Of a stretch of 64,000 nt of DNA, positions 7,459-16,365 are shown in pieces; positions within the stretch are counted from its first letter, which is position 1; every line of letters begins with the position of its first letter. The translations under genes and the position numbers were made by a program. Origin of the DNA: Rhodoferax sp. OV413. Lineage in GTDB: Bacteria > Pseudomonadota > Gammaproteobacteria > Burkholderiales > Burkholderiaceae_C. Location of the stretch: NCBI RefSeq assembly GCF_900104385.1, contig NZ_FNJA01000006.1:310001-374000 (forward strand), given 5' to 3'. The notes under the pieces are model-generated. The model saw only the letters and a list, made by a program, of their open reading frames with translations, was not told where the DNA came from and ran no database searches.

Positions 7459-9255
7459 ATGCCCAGCTACACCCCGCCCCTGCGCGACATGCAATTTGTG
7501 ATGCACGAAGTGCTGAAGGTCACCGACGACCTGAAGCTCTGCCCGCAGCATGCCGACACCGATGCCGACACCATCAACGCGGTGCTGGAAGAGGGCGGCA
7601 AGTTCGCCTCCGAGGTGGCCTTCCCGCTGAACATCAGCGGCGACGAAGAAGGCTGCACGCTGGACAAGACCACGCACGAAGTCACCGCCCCCAAGGGCTT
7701 CAAAGAGGCTTACGCACAGTACGTGCAAGGCGGCTGGGCAGCGCTGAGCTGCGACCCGGCCTACGGCGGCCAGGGCCTGCCCTTTGTGGTCAACCAGTGC
7801 TTCTATGAAATGCTGAACTCGGCCAACCAGGCCTGGACCATGTACCCCGGCCTGTCGCACGGTGCCTACGAGGCGCTGCAAGCCCACGGCACCGATGCCC
7901 AAAAAGCCCTGTACCTGCCCAAGCTGACCAGTGGCGAATGGACCGGCACCATGTGCCTGACCGAGCCGCATTGCGGTACCGACCTGGGCCTGCTGCGCAC
8001 CAAGGCCGAGCCGCTGGCCGATGGCAGCTACGCCATCACCGGCAACAAAATCTTCATCAGCGCGGGTGAACACGACATGGCCGAGAACATCGTCCATCTG
8101 GTTTTGGCCCGTCTGCCCGATGCGCCTGTGGGCAGCAAGGGCATCAGCCTGTTCGCCGTGCCCAAGTTCCACGTCAGTGCCGATGGCACGCTGGGCAAGC
8201 GCAACGGCATCTACTGCGGCGGCCTGGAGCACAAGATGGGCATCCACGGCAACGCCACCGCGCAGATGGTGCTAGAAGGCGCGATCGGCACCCTGGTCGG
8301 CCAGCCCAACAAGGGCCTGGCGGCAATGTTCGTGATGATGAACGCCGCCCGCCTGGGTGTGGGCAACCAGTCGCTGGGCCTGACCGAAGTGGCCTACCAG
8401 AACGCGCTGGCCTATGCCAAGGACCGCATCCAGATGCGTTCGCTGTCCGGCACCAAGGCCAAGGACAAGCCAGCCGATCCGATCATCGTCCACCCCGACG
8501 TGCGCAAGATGCTGCTCACCGCCAAGGCCTATGCTGAAGGCGGCCGCGCACTGGGCATCTTCTGCGGCGTGTTGCTGGACAAGGAACACAGCCACCCCGA
8601 CGAAAAGGTGCGTGCCGATTCCGGCGAAATGCTGGCCCTGCTGACCCCCATCGTCAAAGCCTTCCTGACCGACAACGGCCACATCTCGACCAATGCCTGC
8701 ATGCAGGTGTTTGGCGGCCACGGCTTCATCAAGGAATGGGGCATGGAGCAGTATGTGCGCGACAACCGCATCAACATGATCTACGAAGGCACCAACACCA
8801 TCCAGAGCCTGGACTTGCTGGGTCGCAAGGTGCTGGGCAACAACGGCGCCACGCTGAAGAAGTTTGGCCGCCTGGTCGCCGCACTGGTGGAAGAAGAAGG
8901 CGTGAACGAGAAGATGGCCGAGTTCATCACCCCCATCGCCATCCTCGGCGACCAGGTCACCAAGCTGACCACCGAGCTGGGCTTCAAGGGCTTCCAGAAC
9001 GCCGACGAAGTGGGCGCGGCTGCAGTCGACTATCTGCGCGTCGCCGGCCACCTGGTGTTCGGCTACTTTTGGGCCCGTATGGCGCAGGTCGCACTGCGTG
9101 AAATCGCCGCCGGCAACACCGACCAGTTCTACCTGGCCAAGGTGCAGACCGCGCGCTTCTACTTCGCCAAGCTGTTCCCCGAAACCGCCACGCTGATGCG
9201 CACCATGCGCACTGGCAGCAAGGCGCTGATGGATACCGACGCCGCGCTGGCCTGA
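7459..9255 (+). CDS. acyl-CoA dehydrogenase (long form, ~600 residues)
   Basis: This 598-residue FAD enzyme catalyses the first oxidation of acyl-CoA to trans-2-enoyl-CoA. It has the acyl-CoA dehydrogenase N, middle and C domains (MCLTEPHCGTDLG near 175; IFISAGEHDMAEN near 200) and the C-terminal extra domain of the 600-residue branch. The catalytic Glu is expected in MIYEGTNTIQ (about residue 443). Electrons would go to ETF. It follows the TetR gene by 2 bases, with AAGGAG just upstream, and leads the fad operon. Confidence 0.93.
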   Translation: MPSYTPPLRDMQFVMHEVLKVTDDLKLCPQHADTDADTINAVLEEGGKFASEVAFPLNISGDEEGCTLDKTTHEVTAPKGFKEAYAQYVQGGWAALSCDPAYGGQGLPFVVNQCFYEMLNSANQAWTMYPGLSHGAYEALQAHGTDAQKALYLPKLTSGEWTGTMCLTEPHCGTDLGLLRTKAEPLADGSYAITGNKIFISAGEHDMAENIVHLVLARLPDAPVGSKGISLFAVPKFHVSADGTLGKRNGIYCGGLEHKMGIHGNATAQMVLEGAIGTLVGQPNKGLAAMFVMMNAARLGVGNQSLGLTEVAYQNALAYAKDRIQMRSLSGTKAKDKPADPIIVHPDVRKMLLTAKAYAEGGRALGIFCGVLLDKEHSHPDEKVRADSGEMLALLTPIVKAFLTDNGHISTNACMQVFGGHGFIKEWGMEQYVRDNRINMIYEGTNTIQSLDLLGRKVLGNNGATLKKFGRLVAALVEEEGVNEKMAEFITPIAILGDQVTKLTTELGFKGFQNADEVGAAAVDYLRVAGHLVFGYFWARMAQVALREIAAGNTDQFYLAKVQTARFYFAKLFPETATLMRTMRTGSKALMDTDAALA

Positions 9256-9275
9256 AGCCCGCTTTGGAGACAAGC

Positions 9276-9707
9276 ATGAAAAAAATAATAGCACTCACCG
9301 CAGGTCTTATCTGCGCTGGCGGAGTATTTGCTCAGATGACCCCCGAGGGTCTGTGGCGCAATATCGACGACAAGACCGGCCAGGCCAAGGCGGAGATCCG
9401 CATTACCGCCAACAGCGCCGGCGTGCTCAGCGGGGTGGTGGAAAAAGCCCTGATCCCTAGCCCCGAACCGCTGTGCAAGGAGTGCACCGACGACCGCAAA
9501 GACAAGCCCAAGCTGGGCCTGGAAATCATCCGCGGCGCCAAGAAGACCGAAGGCAAGGACGTGTGGGAAGACGGCAAGATCCTCGACCCCGAAAACGGCA
9601 AGAACTACACGCTGCGCATGGAGCCGCTGGAAGACGGCAAGAAGCTCCAGGTGCGTGGCTACATCGGCCCGTTCTACCGCACCCAAATCTGGCAACGCAT
9701 TCAGTAA
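9276..9707 (+). CDS. DUF2147 domain secreted protein
   Basis: This 143-residue protein has a signal peptide (MKKIIALTAGLICAGGVFA) and the DUF2147 pattern: GLWRNIDDKTGQAKAEIRI at the start and GYIGPFYRTQIWQR at the end, with a CKECTDD pair of cysteines. The family is a small beta-barrel of unknown function, secreted or periplasmic. The start at 9276 is backed by GGAGA 6 bases upstream. It sits inside the beta-oxidation operon between the dehydrogenase and the FadB-like gene, which suggests a role linked to lipid use, but none is proven. Confidence 0.85.
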   Translation: MKKIIALTAGLICAGGVFAQMTPEGLWRNIDDKTGQAKAEIRITANSAGVLSGVVEKALIPSPEPLCKECTDDRKDKPKLGLEIIRGAKKTEGKDVWEDGKILDPENGKNYTLRMEPLEDGKKLQVRGYIGPFYRTQIWQRIQ

Positions 9708-9722
9708 TTTCGAAAGACGTTT

Positions 9723-12137
9723 ATGTCCCGATTCCCGATCAAGAAAGTCGCCGTACTCGGCGCAGGTGTGATGGGCGCGCAGATTGCTGCGCACCTGGTC
9801 AACGTCAAGGTGCAGGTCGTACTGTTCGACCTGAAGGCCAAAGAAGGCCCGGCCAACGGCATCACCGCCAAGGCCATTGCCAACCTGAAGAAGCTCAAGC
9901 CCGCGCCACTGGGTGTGGCCGAAGATGCGGACCTGATCCAGCAGGCCAACTACGATGACCACCTGGAACAGCTGAAAGACTGCGACCTCATCATCGAAGC
10001 CATCGCCGAGCGCATGGACTGGAAGCTCGATCTGTACAAGAAGATCGCGCCCTTCGTCGCGCCGCACGCGCTGGTGGCGTCCAACACTTCCGGCCTGTCG
10101 ATCACCAAGCTCAGCGAAGCGCTGCCCGAAGAAATCAAGCCGCGCTTCTGCGGCATCCACTTCTTCAACCCACCGCGCTACATGTACCTGGTGGAGCTGA
10201 TCAACACGCCGACCACCCAGCCTGAAGCGCTGGACCAGTTGGAAGCCTTCGTCACCACCAGCCTGGGCAAGGGCGTGGTGCGCGCCAAGGACACGCCGAA
10301 TTTCATCGCCAACCGTGTCGGTATCGCCGGCATGCTGGGCATCATCGGCGAGACCGCCAAGTTCGGCCTGACCTACGACGTGGTCGACGACCTGACAGGC
10401 AAACGCCTGGGCCGTGCCAGCTCGGGTACCTTCCGCACCGCCGACGTGGTGGGCCTGGACACCATGGCCCACGTGGTCAAGACGCTGCAAGACAACCTGA
10501 GCCTGGACACCGACCCGTTCTACGGCAGCTACGGCACGCCGCCGGTGCTGGCCAAGCTGCTGGAAATGGGCAACCTGGGCCAGAAGGCCAAGGCCGGTTT
10601 CTTCAAGAAAGTTGGCCGCGACATCCTGCGCTTCGACATGGCTACGGGCAACTACGTGGCAGGCGGCGAGAAGGCCGACGAGGTCTATGGCCGCATGCTG
10701 AAAAAGCCGGCCGCCGAGCGCCTGGCCCTGCTGCGCAACAGCGAAGGCCCGCAAGGCCAGTTTCTGTGGGCGGTGTTGCGCAACAGCTTCCACTATGCTG
10801 CCGTGCACCTGCAGACGATTGCCGAAACCGCGCGCGACGTGGACCTGGCGATGCGCTGGGGCTTCGGCATGCAGCAAGGCCCGTTCGAACTCTGGCAGGA
10901 AGCCGGCTGGCTGACGGTAGCCAACTGGATCAAAGAAGACATCGCCGCCGGCAAGGCGCTGAGCAACGCACCGCTGCCCGACTGGGTGTTCAACGGCCCG
11001 GTGGCCGAGGCGCAAGGCGTCCACACGGCCGAAGGTTCGTGGAACCCATCTACTTCAAAATTTGTAGCGCGTCACGCACTGCCTGTCTACGCCAGGCAGC
11101 TGTTTCCTGAAAAAATCTCCGGCCACACCCAAGGTCTGGGCCTGGGCGGTGGCTTCGAGACGGCAGGCAAGACCCTGCATGAGGACAAGGCCATCCGCCT
11201 GTGGACCCTCGATGACCAGATCATCATCGCCAGCATCAAGACCAAGATGCACGCCATCAGCCCCGAAGTCTCCGAAGGCCTGGCCCGCGCGGTCGATCTG
11301 GCCGAGAAGGACTACGCCGGCGTGGTGATCTGGTCGGGTGACGAGCCCTTCAGCGCCGGCGCCGATCTGCAGGCCATGCTGCCCGGCTTCATGATGGGCG
11401 GCGCCGGTGCCATCAACAAGATGGAAAAAGCGCTGCAGAACGTGATGCTGAAAATCCGCTACGCCAATGTGCCGGTGGTGTCGGCCGTGCGCGGCCTGGC
11501 GCTGGGTGGCGGCTGCGAGCTGGCGGTGCACTCGGCCCGCCGCGTGGTGGCGATGGAGAGCTATATCGGCCTGGTGGAAGTTGGCGTGGGCCTGGTGCCC
11601 GGCGCAGGCGGCCTGACCTATATCGCCCGCCGTGCGGCAGAGAACGCCGCGCTGTCCACGCACAAGGACTTGCTGCCCTTCCTGACCGAAGGCTTCACCG
11701 CCGCGGCCATGGCCAAGGTGGGCACCAGCGCGCTGGAGTCGCGCAAGCTTGGCTACTTGCTGGACAGCGATGTCATCGTGCCGAACAAGGACGAGCTGCT
11801 GTTCGTCGCGATCAATGAAGCCAAGGCCATGGCCACCGGCGGCTACCGCGCACCGCACAAGCGCCAGTTTTTGGTGGCGGGCCGCAACGGCAAGGCCACC
11901 ATCCAGGGTCAGCTGGTGAACATGCGTGACGGCGGCTTTATCAGCCAGCACGACTTTCACATTGCCAGCCTGATCGCCGGCGTGGTGACCGGTGGCGACG
12001 TGGACAACGGCACGCTGGTGACCGAGGAATACATCATGGCGTTGGAGCGCAAAGCCTTCTGCAGCCTGCTGGAGAACGCCAAGACGCAGGAACGCATCAT
12101 GGGCATGCTGTCCACCGGCAAGCCTGTGCGCAACTAA
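9723..12137 (+). CDS. 3-hydroxyacyl-CoA dehydrogenase / enoyl-CoA hydratase, FadN-type
   Basis: This 804-residue two-domain enzyme performs the hydration and NAD-dependent 3-hydroxy oxidation steps of beta-oxidation. The order is dehydrogenase first (VAVLGAGVMGAQIAAHLV near residue 12, IHFFNPPRYMYLVELI near 150) and hydratase last (SGDEPFSAGADLQAMLPGF near 545, ALGGGCELAV near 600). This is the FadN arrangement, the reverse of E. coli FadB. The usual partner thiolase follows after 9 bases. All expected motifs are intact. Confidence 0.93.
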   Translation: MSRFPIKKVAVLGAGVMGAQIAAHLVNVKVQVVLFDLKAKEGPANGITAKAIANLKKLKPAPLGVAEDADLIQQANYDDHLEQLKDCDLIIEAIAERMDWKLDLYKKIAPFVAPHALVASNTSGLSITKLSEALPEEIKPRFCGIHFFNPPRYMYLVELINTPTTQPEALDQLEAFVTTSLGKGVVRAKDTPNFIANRVGIAGMLGIIGETAKFGLTYDVVDDLTGKRLGRASSGTFRTADVVGLDTMAHVVKTLQDNLSLDTDPFYGSYGTPPVLAKLLEMGNLGQKAKAGFFKKVGRDILRFDMATGNYVAGGEKADEVYGRMLKKPAAERLALLRNSEGPQGQFLWAVLRNSFHYAAVHLQTIAETARDVDLAMRWGFGMQQGPFELWQEAGWLTVANWIKEDIAAGKALSNAPLPDWVFNGPVAEAQGVHTAEGSWNPSTSKFVARHALPVYARQLFPEKISGHTQGLGLGGGFETAGKTLHEDKAIRLWTLDDQIIIASIKTKMHAISPEVSEGLARAVDLAEKDYAGVVIWSGDEPFSAGADLQAMLPGFMMGGAGAINKMEKALQNVMLKIRYANVPVVSAVRGLALGGGCELAVHSARRVVAMESYIGLVEVGVGLVPGAGGLTYIARRAAENAALSTHKDLLPFLTEGFTAAAMAKVGTSALESRKLGYLLDSDVIVPNKDELLFVAINEAKAMATGGYRAPHKRQFLVAGRNGKATIQGQLVNMRDGGFISQHDFHIASLIAGVVTGGDVDNGTLVTEEYIMALERKAFCSLLENAKTQERIMGMLSTGKPVRN

Positions 12138-12146
12138 GGAACGAAT

Positions 12147-13355
12147 ATGAGCAAGCAAATCCAAGACGCCTACATCGTCGCCGCCACCCGCACGCCGATT
12201 GGCCGTTCGCACAAAGGCTATCTCCGCAACACCCGGCCCGACGAGCTGCTGGCCACCACGCTGCGCGCGGCGCTGGCCCAGGTGCCGGGCCTGGACCCCG
12301 CCACCATCGAAGATGTGATCTGCGGCTGTGCCATCCCCGAAGCCCAGCAGGGCCTGAACGTGGCGCGCATCGGCGCGGTGCTGGCCGGTCTGCCGAATTC
12401 GGTGGGCGGCATCACCGTGAACCGCTTCTGCGCCTCTGGCATCAGCGCGGTGCAGATGGCGGCCGACCGCATCCGCGTCGGCGAGGCCGATGTGATGTTT
12501 GCCGCCGGTGTTGAAAGCATGAGCATGGTGCCGATGATGGGCAACGGGCCCAGCCTGTCGCCGAACATCTTCAGCAACACCGACGACGTGGACAACTACG
12601 GCATCGCCTACGGCATGGGCCTGACCGCCGAGAAGGTGGCGCAGCAGTGGAAGATCAGCCGCAGCGCGCAGGACGAGTTCGCCTATGCATCGCACATGAA
12701 GGCGCTGGCGGCGATGAAGGCCGGTTACTTCAGCGACGAGATCACGCCGATCACCGTCGATGACCGCAGCGTCGATCTGGACAGCGCCAAGGTCACCGTG
12801 ACCCAGCGCACCGTCAATCTGGACGAAGGCGTGCGCCCTGAGACCACGGTCGAAGGACTCGGCAAGCTGAAGACGGTGTTCTCGGCGCGTGGCTCGGTCA
12901 CCGCCGGCAACAGCTCGCAAACCTCGGACGGCGCCGGCGCGCTGATCCTGGCCAGCGAGTCGGCCATCAAGCGCTTCGGCCTGACGCCCTTGGCCCGCTT
13001 CGTCAGCTTTGCCAGCAAGGGCGTGCCGCCGCACATAATGGGCATAGGCCCGATCGAGGCGATTCCTGCCGCGCTGCGCTACGCCGGCCTGCAACACCAG
13101 GACATCGACTGGTTCGAGCTGAACGAAGCCTTCGCGGCCCAGTCGCTGGCGGTCATCAACACGCTGGGCCTGGACCCGTCCAAGGTGAACCCGATGGGCG
13201 GCGCGATTGCGCTCGGCCACCCGCTGGGCGCCACCGGTGCCATCCGCGCTGCGACGGTGATCCACGCGCTGCGCCGCAACAACCTGAAATACGGCATGGT
13301 GACCATGTGCGTAGGCATGGGCCAGGGCGCGGCAGGCATCTTCGAGCGGGTTTAA
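12147..13355 (+). CDS. acetyl-CoA C-acyltransferase (thiolase)
   Basis: This 402-residue thiolase cleaves 3-ketoacyl-CoA into acetyl-CoA and a shortened acyl-CoA. The nucleophile is Cys95 in NRFCASGISAVQMA; the other active-site parts are NEAFAAQSLAV, GGAIALGHPLGATGA and the C-terminal CVGMGQGAAG. It has full length for the family. It follows the FadN-type gene with a 9-base gap and GGAACG upstream, and probably forms a complex or at least a pathway unit with it. Confidence 0.94.
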   Translation: MSKQIQDAYIVAATRTPIGRSHKGYLRNTRPDELLATTLRAALAQVPGLDPATIEDVICGCAIPEAQQGLNVARIGAVLAGLPNSVGGITVNRFCASGISAVQMAADRIRVGEADVMFAAGVESMSMVPMMGNGPSLSPNIFSNTDDVDNYGIAYGMGLTAEKVAQQWKISRSAQDEFAYASHMKALAAMKAGYFSDEITPITVDDRSVDLDSAKVTVTQRTVNLDEGVRPETTVEGLGKLKTVFSARGSVTAGNSSQTSDGAGALILASESAIKRFGLTPLARFVSFASKGVPPHIMGIGPIEAIPAALRYAGLQHQDIDWFELNEAFAAQSLAVINTLGLDPSKVNPMGGAIALGHPLGATGAIRAATVIHALRRNNLKYGMVTMCVGMGQGAAGIFERV

Positions 13356-13383
13356 GCTCCCCATCTTTTGCAACTACTTAACC

Positions 13384-13507
13384 CCGGCGGGCGTGCTGAG
13401 CGCATCCAGTCCAGAGATACCGTGGAACCGGCTTTGCCGGGCCACTGGTATCGCCCCCTGCAGGGGGTTGGAGGAGCGACACGCAGTGCGCGGAGCCTGG
13501 GGGGGAA
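13384..13507. repeat. GC-rich palindromic intergenic element with hairpins
   Basis: GATACC (13416-13421) pairs with GGTATC (13447-13452) around an inner CCGGCTTTGCCGG stem, and CCCCCTGCAGGGGG (13454-13467) is a perfect 14-bp palindrome. The element ends in GGGGGGGAACC, which serves as the ribosome site of the next gene. Sequences of this look are common between genes in Comamonadaceae, as I recall. It separates the thiolase from the hydratase gene. Confidence 0.6.
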
Positions 13508-13513
13508 CCATAT

Positions 13514-14278
13514 ATGACCGACATCCTGACCCATACCGACGCGGGCATCCTGACCATCACGCTGAACCGGGTTGCCAAGAAGAACTCCATCACCTCGGCG
13601 ATGTACACCGCCATGGCCGATGCGCTGGAAGCTGCTGCGGCCGACGCCAGCGTGCGGGTGGCGGTGATCCAGGGCCACGAAACCATTTTCTCGGCCGGCA
13701 ACGACATTGGCGATTTCCTGAGTGCCCCCGTGCCCACGGCCGAGTCGCCGGTGATCCGCTTTCTGCGCGTCATCAGCAGCTTCCCCAAGCCCTTGGTCGG
13801 CGCGGTCTGCGGTGCGGCGGTGGGCATTGGCACCACCATGCTGCTGCATTGCGACCTGGTCTACGCGGGCGACAACGCGGCTTTTTCCATGCCCTTCGTG
13901 AACCTGGGCGTCTGCCCCGAGGCCGGCTCCAGCTACCTGGTGCCGCGGCTCATGGGCCACCAGCGCGCCGCCGAGGCCTTGCTGCTGGGCGACCCGTTCA
14001 CGGCAGAGACGGCTTTGGAGGTGGGCCTGATCAACCGCATCGTGCCGCCGGCCGAGGTGCATGCCCTGGCCCAGCTGCAGGCCAAGCGCCTGGCGGCCAA
14101 GCCGCTGGCTTCGCTGGTCACCACCAAGCGGCTGATGAAGCAAGAGCAGGCTGCGCCCGTGGCCGAGCGCATTGCCGAAGAAACCGTGTTGTTCAGCCGC
14201 ATGCTGCGTGAGCCTGCCGCGAAAGAGGCGCTCACGGCGTTTATGGAAAACCGGCGCCCCGATTTCAGCAGCTTCTGA
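13514..14278 (+). CDS. enoyl-CoA hydratase/isomerase family protein
   Basis: This 254-residue crotonase-fold protein has the oxyanion-hole segments HETIFSAGNDIGDFL (about residues 58-72) and VCGAAVGIGTTMLLHCDLVYA (two Gly-rich turns), and a second conserved segment NLGVCPEAGSSYL. It would hydrate or isomerise enoyl-CoA. The usual catalytic Glu positions are only partly matched, so isomerase activity is possible. It lies 158 bases after the thiolase, across the GC-rich repeat, and may be read from the same operon. Confidence 0.88.
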   Translation: MTDILTHTDAGILTITLNRVAKKNSITSAMYTAMADALEAAAADASVRVAVIQGHETIFSAGNDIGDFLSAPVPTAESPVIRFLRVISSFPKPLVGAVCGAAVGIGTTMLLHCDLVYAGDNAAFSMPFVNLGVCPEAGSSYLVPRLMGHQRAAEALLLGDPFTAETALEVGLINRIVPPAEVHALAQLQAKRLAAKPLASLVTTKRLMKQEQAAPVAERIAEETVLFSRMLREPAAKEALTAFMENRRPDFSSF

Positions 14279-14284
14279 TTGCAG

Positions 14285-14347
14285 ATTTTGTATAAATAAT
14301 GCCTCTGACGATTATTTAATAAGCGCTGGTAGCTATCAATTTCATAG
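14285..14347 (+). repeat. palindromic intergenic repeat, copy 2
   Basis: The copy shows GCCTCTGACGATTATTTAAT, then AAGCGCTGGTAGCTATCAAT and TTCATAG, matching the consensus along its whole length of about 63 bases. It lies in the 160-base gap between the hydratase and the Bug-type receptor. Its strong similarity to copies at 46.6, 48.6 and 60.0 kb identifies the family. Confidence 0.7.
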
Positions 14348-14438
14348 TTCTCATTTCGTAGTAAGCTGCCGCTGCCGGGCCAGTCATGTTCTTTTCGGCC
14401 CATTCAAGCGGTTTTCAACTTGCGACGGGAAGTAACTT

Positions 14439-15461
14439 ATGAAACATATTGGCCTGAATCGCCGAGGCGTTTTGTCTCAATCCCTGGGTCTGGCTTTGGC
14501 CGGGCTGGCGCCGGCGCTGTATGCGCAGACCGCCGCCCCGGTGCGTAAAGCGGGTGACAAAGACGCCGTCAAACCTCTGGCTCCGCGCCTGCGCATCGTC
14601 ATCCCCGCCAACGAAGGCGGTGGCTGGGACCAGACCGGCCGGGCCATAGGCGCATCCCTGGTGGCGGCCGGAGCCTGCGAGCAGGTGGACTACGAAAACA
14701 TTGGCGGCAAGGGCGGCACCATCGGCCTGGCCGCGTTTGTGCAGCGCTACAGCCAGGACCCGAACGCCATGATGATGGGCGGTACCGTGATGGTCGGCGC
14801 CGTGGCCTTGCAGCGGCCTGCGGTGACGCTGGCCCAGGTGCAGCCCCTGGCCCGCCTGACCGGCGACTACCTGGTGCTGGTGGTCAAGGCCGACTCGCCG
14901 ATACGCTCGGTCACCGACCTGGTGGCCATGGTGAAAGCCGATCCCAAGCAGGTGCCGTTCACCGGCGGATCTTCCGGTGGCATCGACCATATTTTTGCCG
15001 GCCTGTTCGCACGCGCGGCCGGGGCGCCGGTGGCCGACCTGGTGTACCTGCCGTTCACCAGCGGCGTGCAGTCGGCCGAGGCGGTGCTGACCGGCAAGGC
15101 GGTGGCCGGCGTATCGGGTTACAGCGAATTCGCCGACCTGCTGGCCAGCGGCAAGCTGCGGGCGATTGGTGTGTCGGCGCGCAAGCCGATGTTCGGCATC
15201 CCGGCCATCCGCGACCAGAAGGTGGATGCGGTGATGTCCAACTGGCGCGGCCTGTTCGTGGGCAGCGGCGTGGCGCCGGCGCGGGTGTCCGAGCTGCTGG
15301 CGGGTGTCAAAAACGCCACCAACCATGCGAGCTGGCAGAAGTCGCTGAAGCAGAACCGCTGGGAATCGAGCTGGCTGGATGGCACCGATCTGCGCAGCTT
15401 CATGGAGATCGACCAGACCACCGCTACCGCCATCATCTACATGCTCAAGCTCAAGGCCTGA
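14439..15461 (+). CDS. tripartite tricarboxylate transporter receptor (Bug/TctC family)
   Basis: This 340-residue periplasmic binding protein has a signal with twin arginines (NRRGVLSQSLGLALAGLAPA), possibly Tat-exported. Bug features are visible: LRIVIPANEGGGWDQTGR, then VPFTGGSSGGIDHIFAGLFA, and VSGYSEFADLLASGKLRAIGVSA. Bug receptors capture carboxylates for TctAB-type transporters; many are orphans. No TctA/B gene is adjacent. A tctBA pair lacking its own tctC lies about 13 kb away and could be its partner. It overlaps the convergent next gene by 11 bases. Confidence 0.88.
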   Translation: MKHIGLNRRGVLSQSLGLALAGLAPALYAQTAAPVRKAGDKDAVKPLAPRLRIVIPANEGGGWDQTGRAIGASLVAAGACEQVDYENIGGKGGTIGLAAFVQRYSQDPNAMMMGGTVMVGAVALQRPAVTLAQVQPLARLTGDYLVLVVKADSPIRSVTDLVAMVKADPKQVPFTGGSSGGIDHIFAGLFARAAGAPVADLVYLPFTSGVQSAEAVLTGKAVAGVSGYSEFADLLASGKLRAIGVSARKPMFGIPAIRDQKVDAVMSNWRGLFVGSGVAPARVSELLAGVKNATNHASWQKSLKQNRWESSWLDGTDLRSFMEIDQTTATAIIYMLKLKA

Positions 15462-16353
15462 GTTCGGCCGTCAGCGCGTCCCAGTACTCCTTCTTGTCCA
15501 ATCCGTAGACCGGCTGGGCGTAGCTGGGGTTGTCCAGGCGGATCAGCTTGCGGCCCTTCAGCGGCAAGCCGCGCAGCACTTCTTTTTTGAACCCGGCGTA
15601 CATCCTGTCCATGCCGCCATCGGCGCGCAGGCGGGCCAGGCCCAGGGCTAGCCGGGCCTTTAGCGCATCGCCTTCGGGCCCTTTCTTGACCGCGAAATAG
15701 CGCGACAGCGGGTAGTACAGCAGCAGTGCATCGTCGATGGCCAGGTCGGGCTCGGTGCTGCGGTGTTGCCGGTACTCGGCCAGTACTTCGTTGATGCCGC
15801 GGGGGAACAGGTCGAAGCGTTTGCGCTCCAGCATCTGGAACAGGCCGTCGTAGCTGGCGCCCTGGACCACCTGCATCCGGGCCTGCGCCAGGATGGCCAG
15901 GTCATCCCAGCCCAGGCCCTGGCCGATGCGGAAGGCCCGCAAGTCGTCGAGTGTGCTGACCTGGGCCAGCCTGGCCTGGGTGTCGCTGTGGATCAGAAAA
16001 ACCCGGTAACCCAGCAGCCCCTTGTCCAGCGGCACCGGCACCATGTCCAGCCGGTCGGCGTATTCGGGCGGCATGACGGAGCGCAGGGCGACCTGTATCG
16101 AGCCGTCGAGCAGCTTTTCCATGCAGCGCTGGGCGTTCATGCTGAAGGGCGTTTGCTGTAGCACGACCGGGCCGTATTCGGCCTGGGTGCGGTCCAGCGC
16201 GGCCTCCATCAGCCGCCAGTAATACACGTAGCGCAGGTCGGTGTTGGACTCGGGGCGCGGGTAGGTGATGGTCGTGCTGGTGGCCTGTGCCAGGGCGCAG
16301 ACCATGAGCCAGCAGACTGCCAGGCCCAGCTTGTTCCAGCGTGCGCGCAGCAT
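15451..16353 (-). CDS. periplasmic solute-binding-like protein (SBP_bac_3-like)
   Basis: This 300-residue protein has a signal peptide (cut near ALAQATS) and the two-lobed pattern of amino-acid-type receptors: TLDDLRAFRIGQGLGWDD in lobe 1, YDGLFQMLERKRFDLFPRGI in lobe 2. It lacks an adjacent permease or ATPase. Such solitary proteins are common in betaproteobacteria, sometimes acting as sensors for kinases. It lies 12 bases after gph on the same strand, so both may be co-transcribed. The ligand is unknown. Confidence 0.7.
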   Translation of the reverse strand: MLRARWNKLGLAVCWLMVCALAQATSTTITYPRPESNTDLRYVYYWRLMEAALDRTQAEYGPVVLQQTPFSMNAQRCMEKLLDGSIQVALRSVMPPEYADRLDMVPVPLDKGLLGYRVFLIHSDTQARLAQVSTLDDLRAFRIGQGLGWDDLAILAQARMQVVQGASYDGLFQMLERKRFDLFPRGINEVLAEYRQHRSTEPDLAIDDALLLYYPLSRYFAVKKGPEGDALKARLALGLARLRADGGMDRMYAGFKKEVLRGLPLKGRKLIRLDNPSYAQPVYGLDKKEYWDALTAELRP

Positions 16354-16365
16354 GGTGGGCCTGGT

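Noticed and set aside
11050-11100. A tract in the FadN-type gene (TTGTAGCGCGTC and GGCAGCTG) resembling the repeat family
   Set aside because: The similarity is short, and the coded residues ALPVYARQLFP look like ordinary conserved protein, so I did not count it as a copy.
11055-13373. A 772-codon open frame antisense to the FadN-type and thiolase genes
   Set aside because: Composition is that of an artefact (His/Gly/Ala-rich) and the sense genes are clear.
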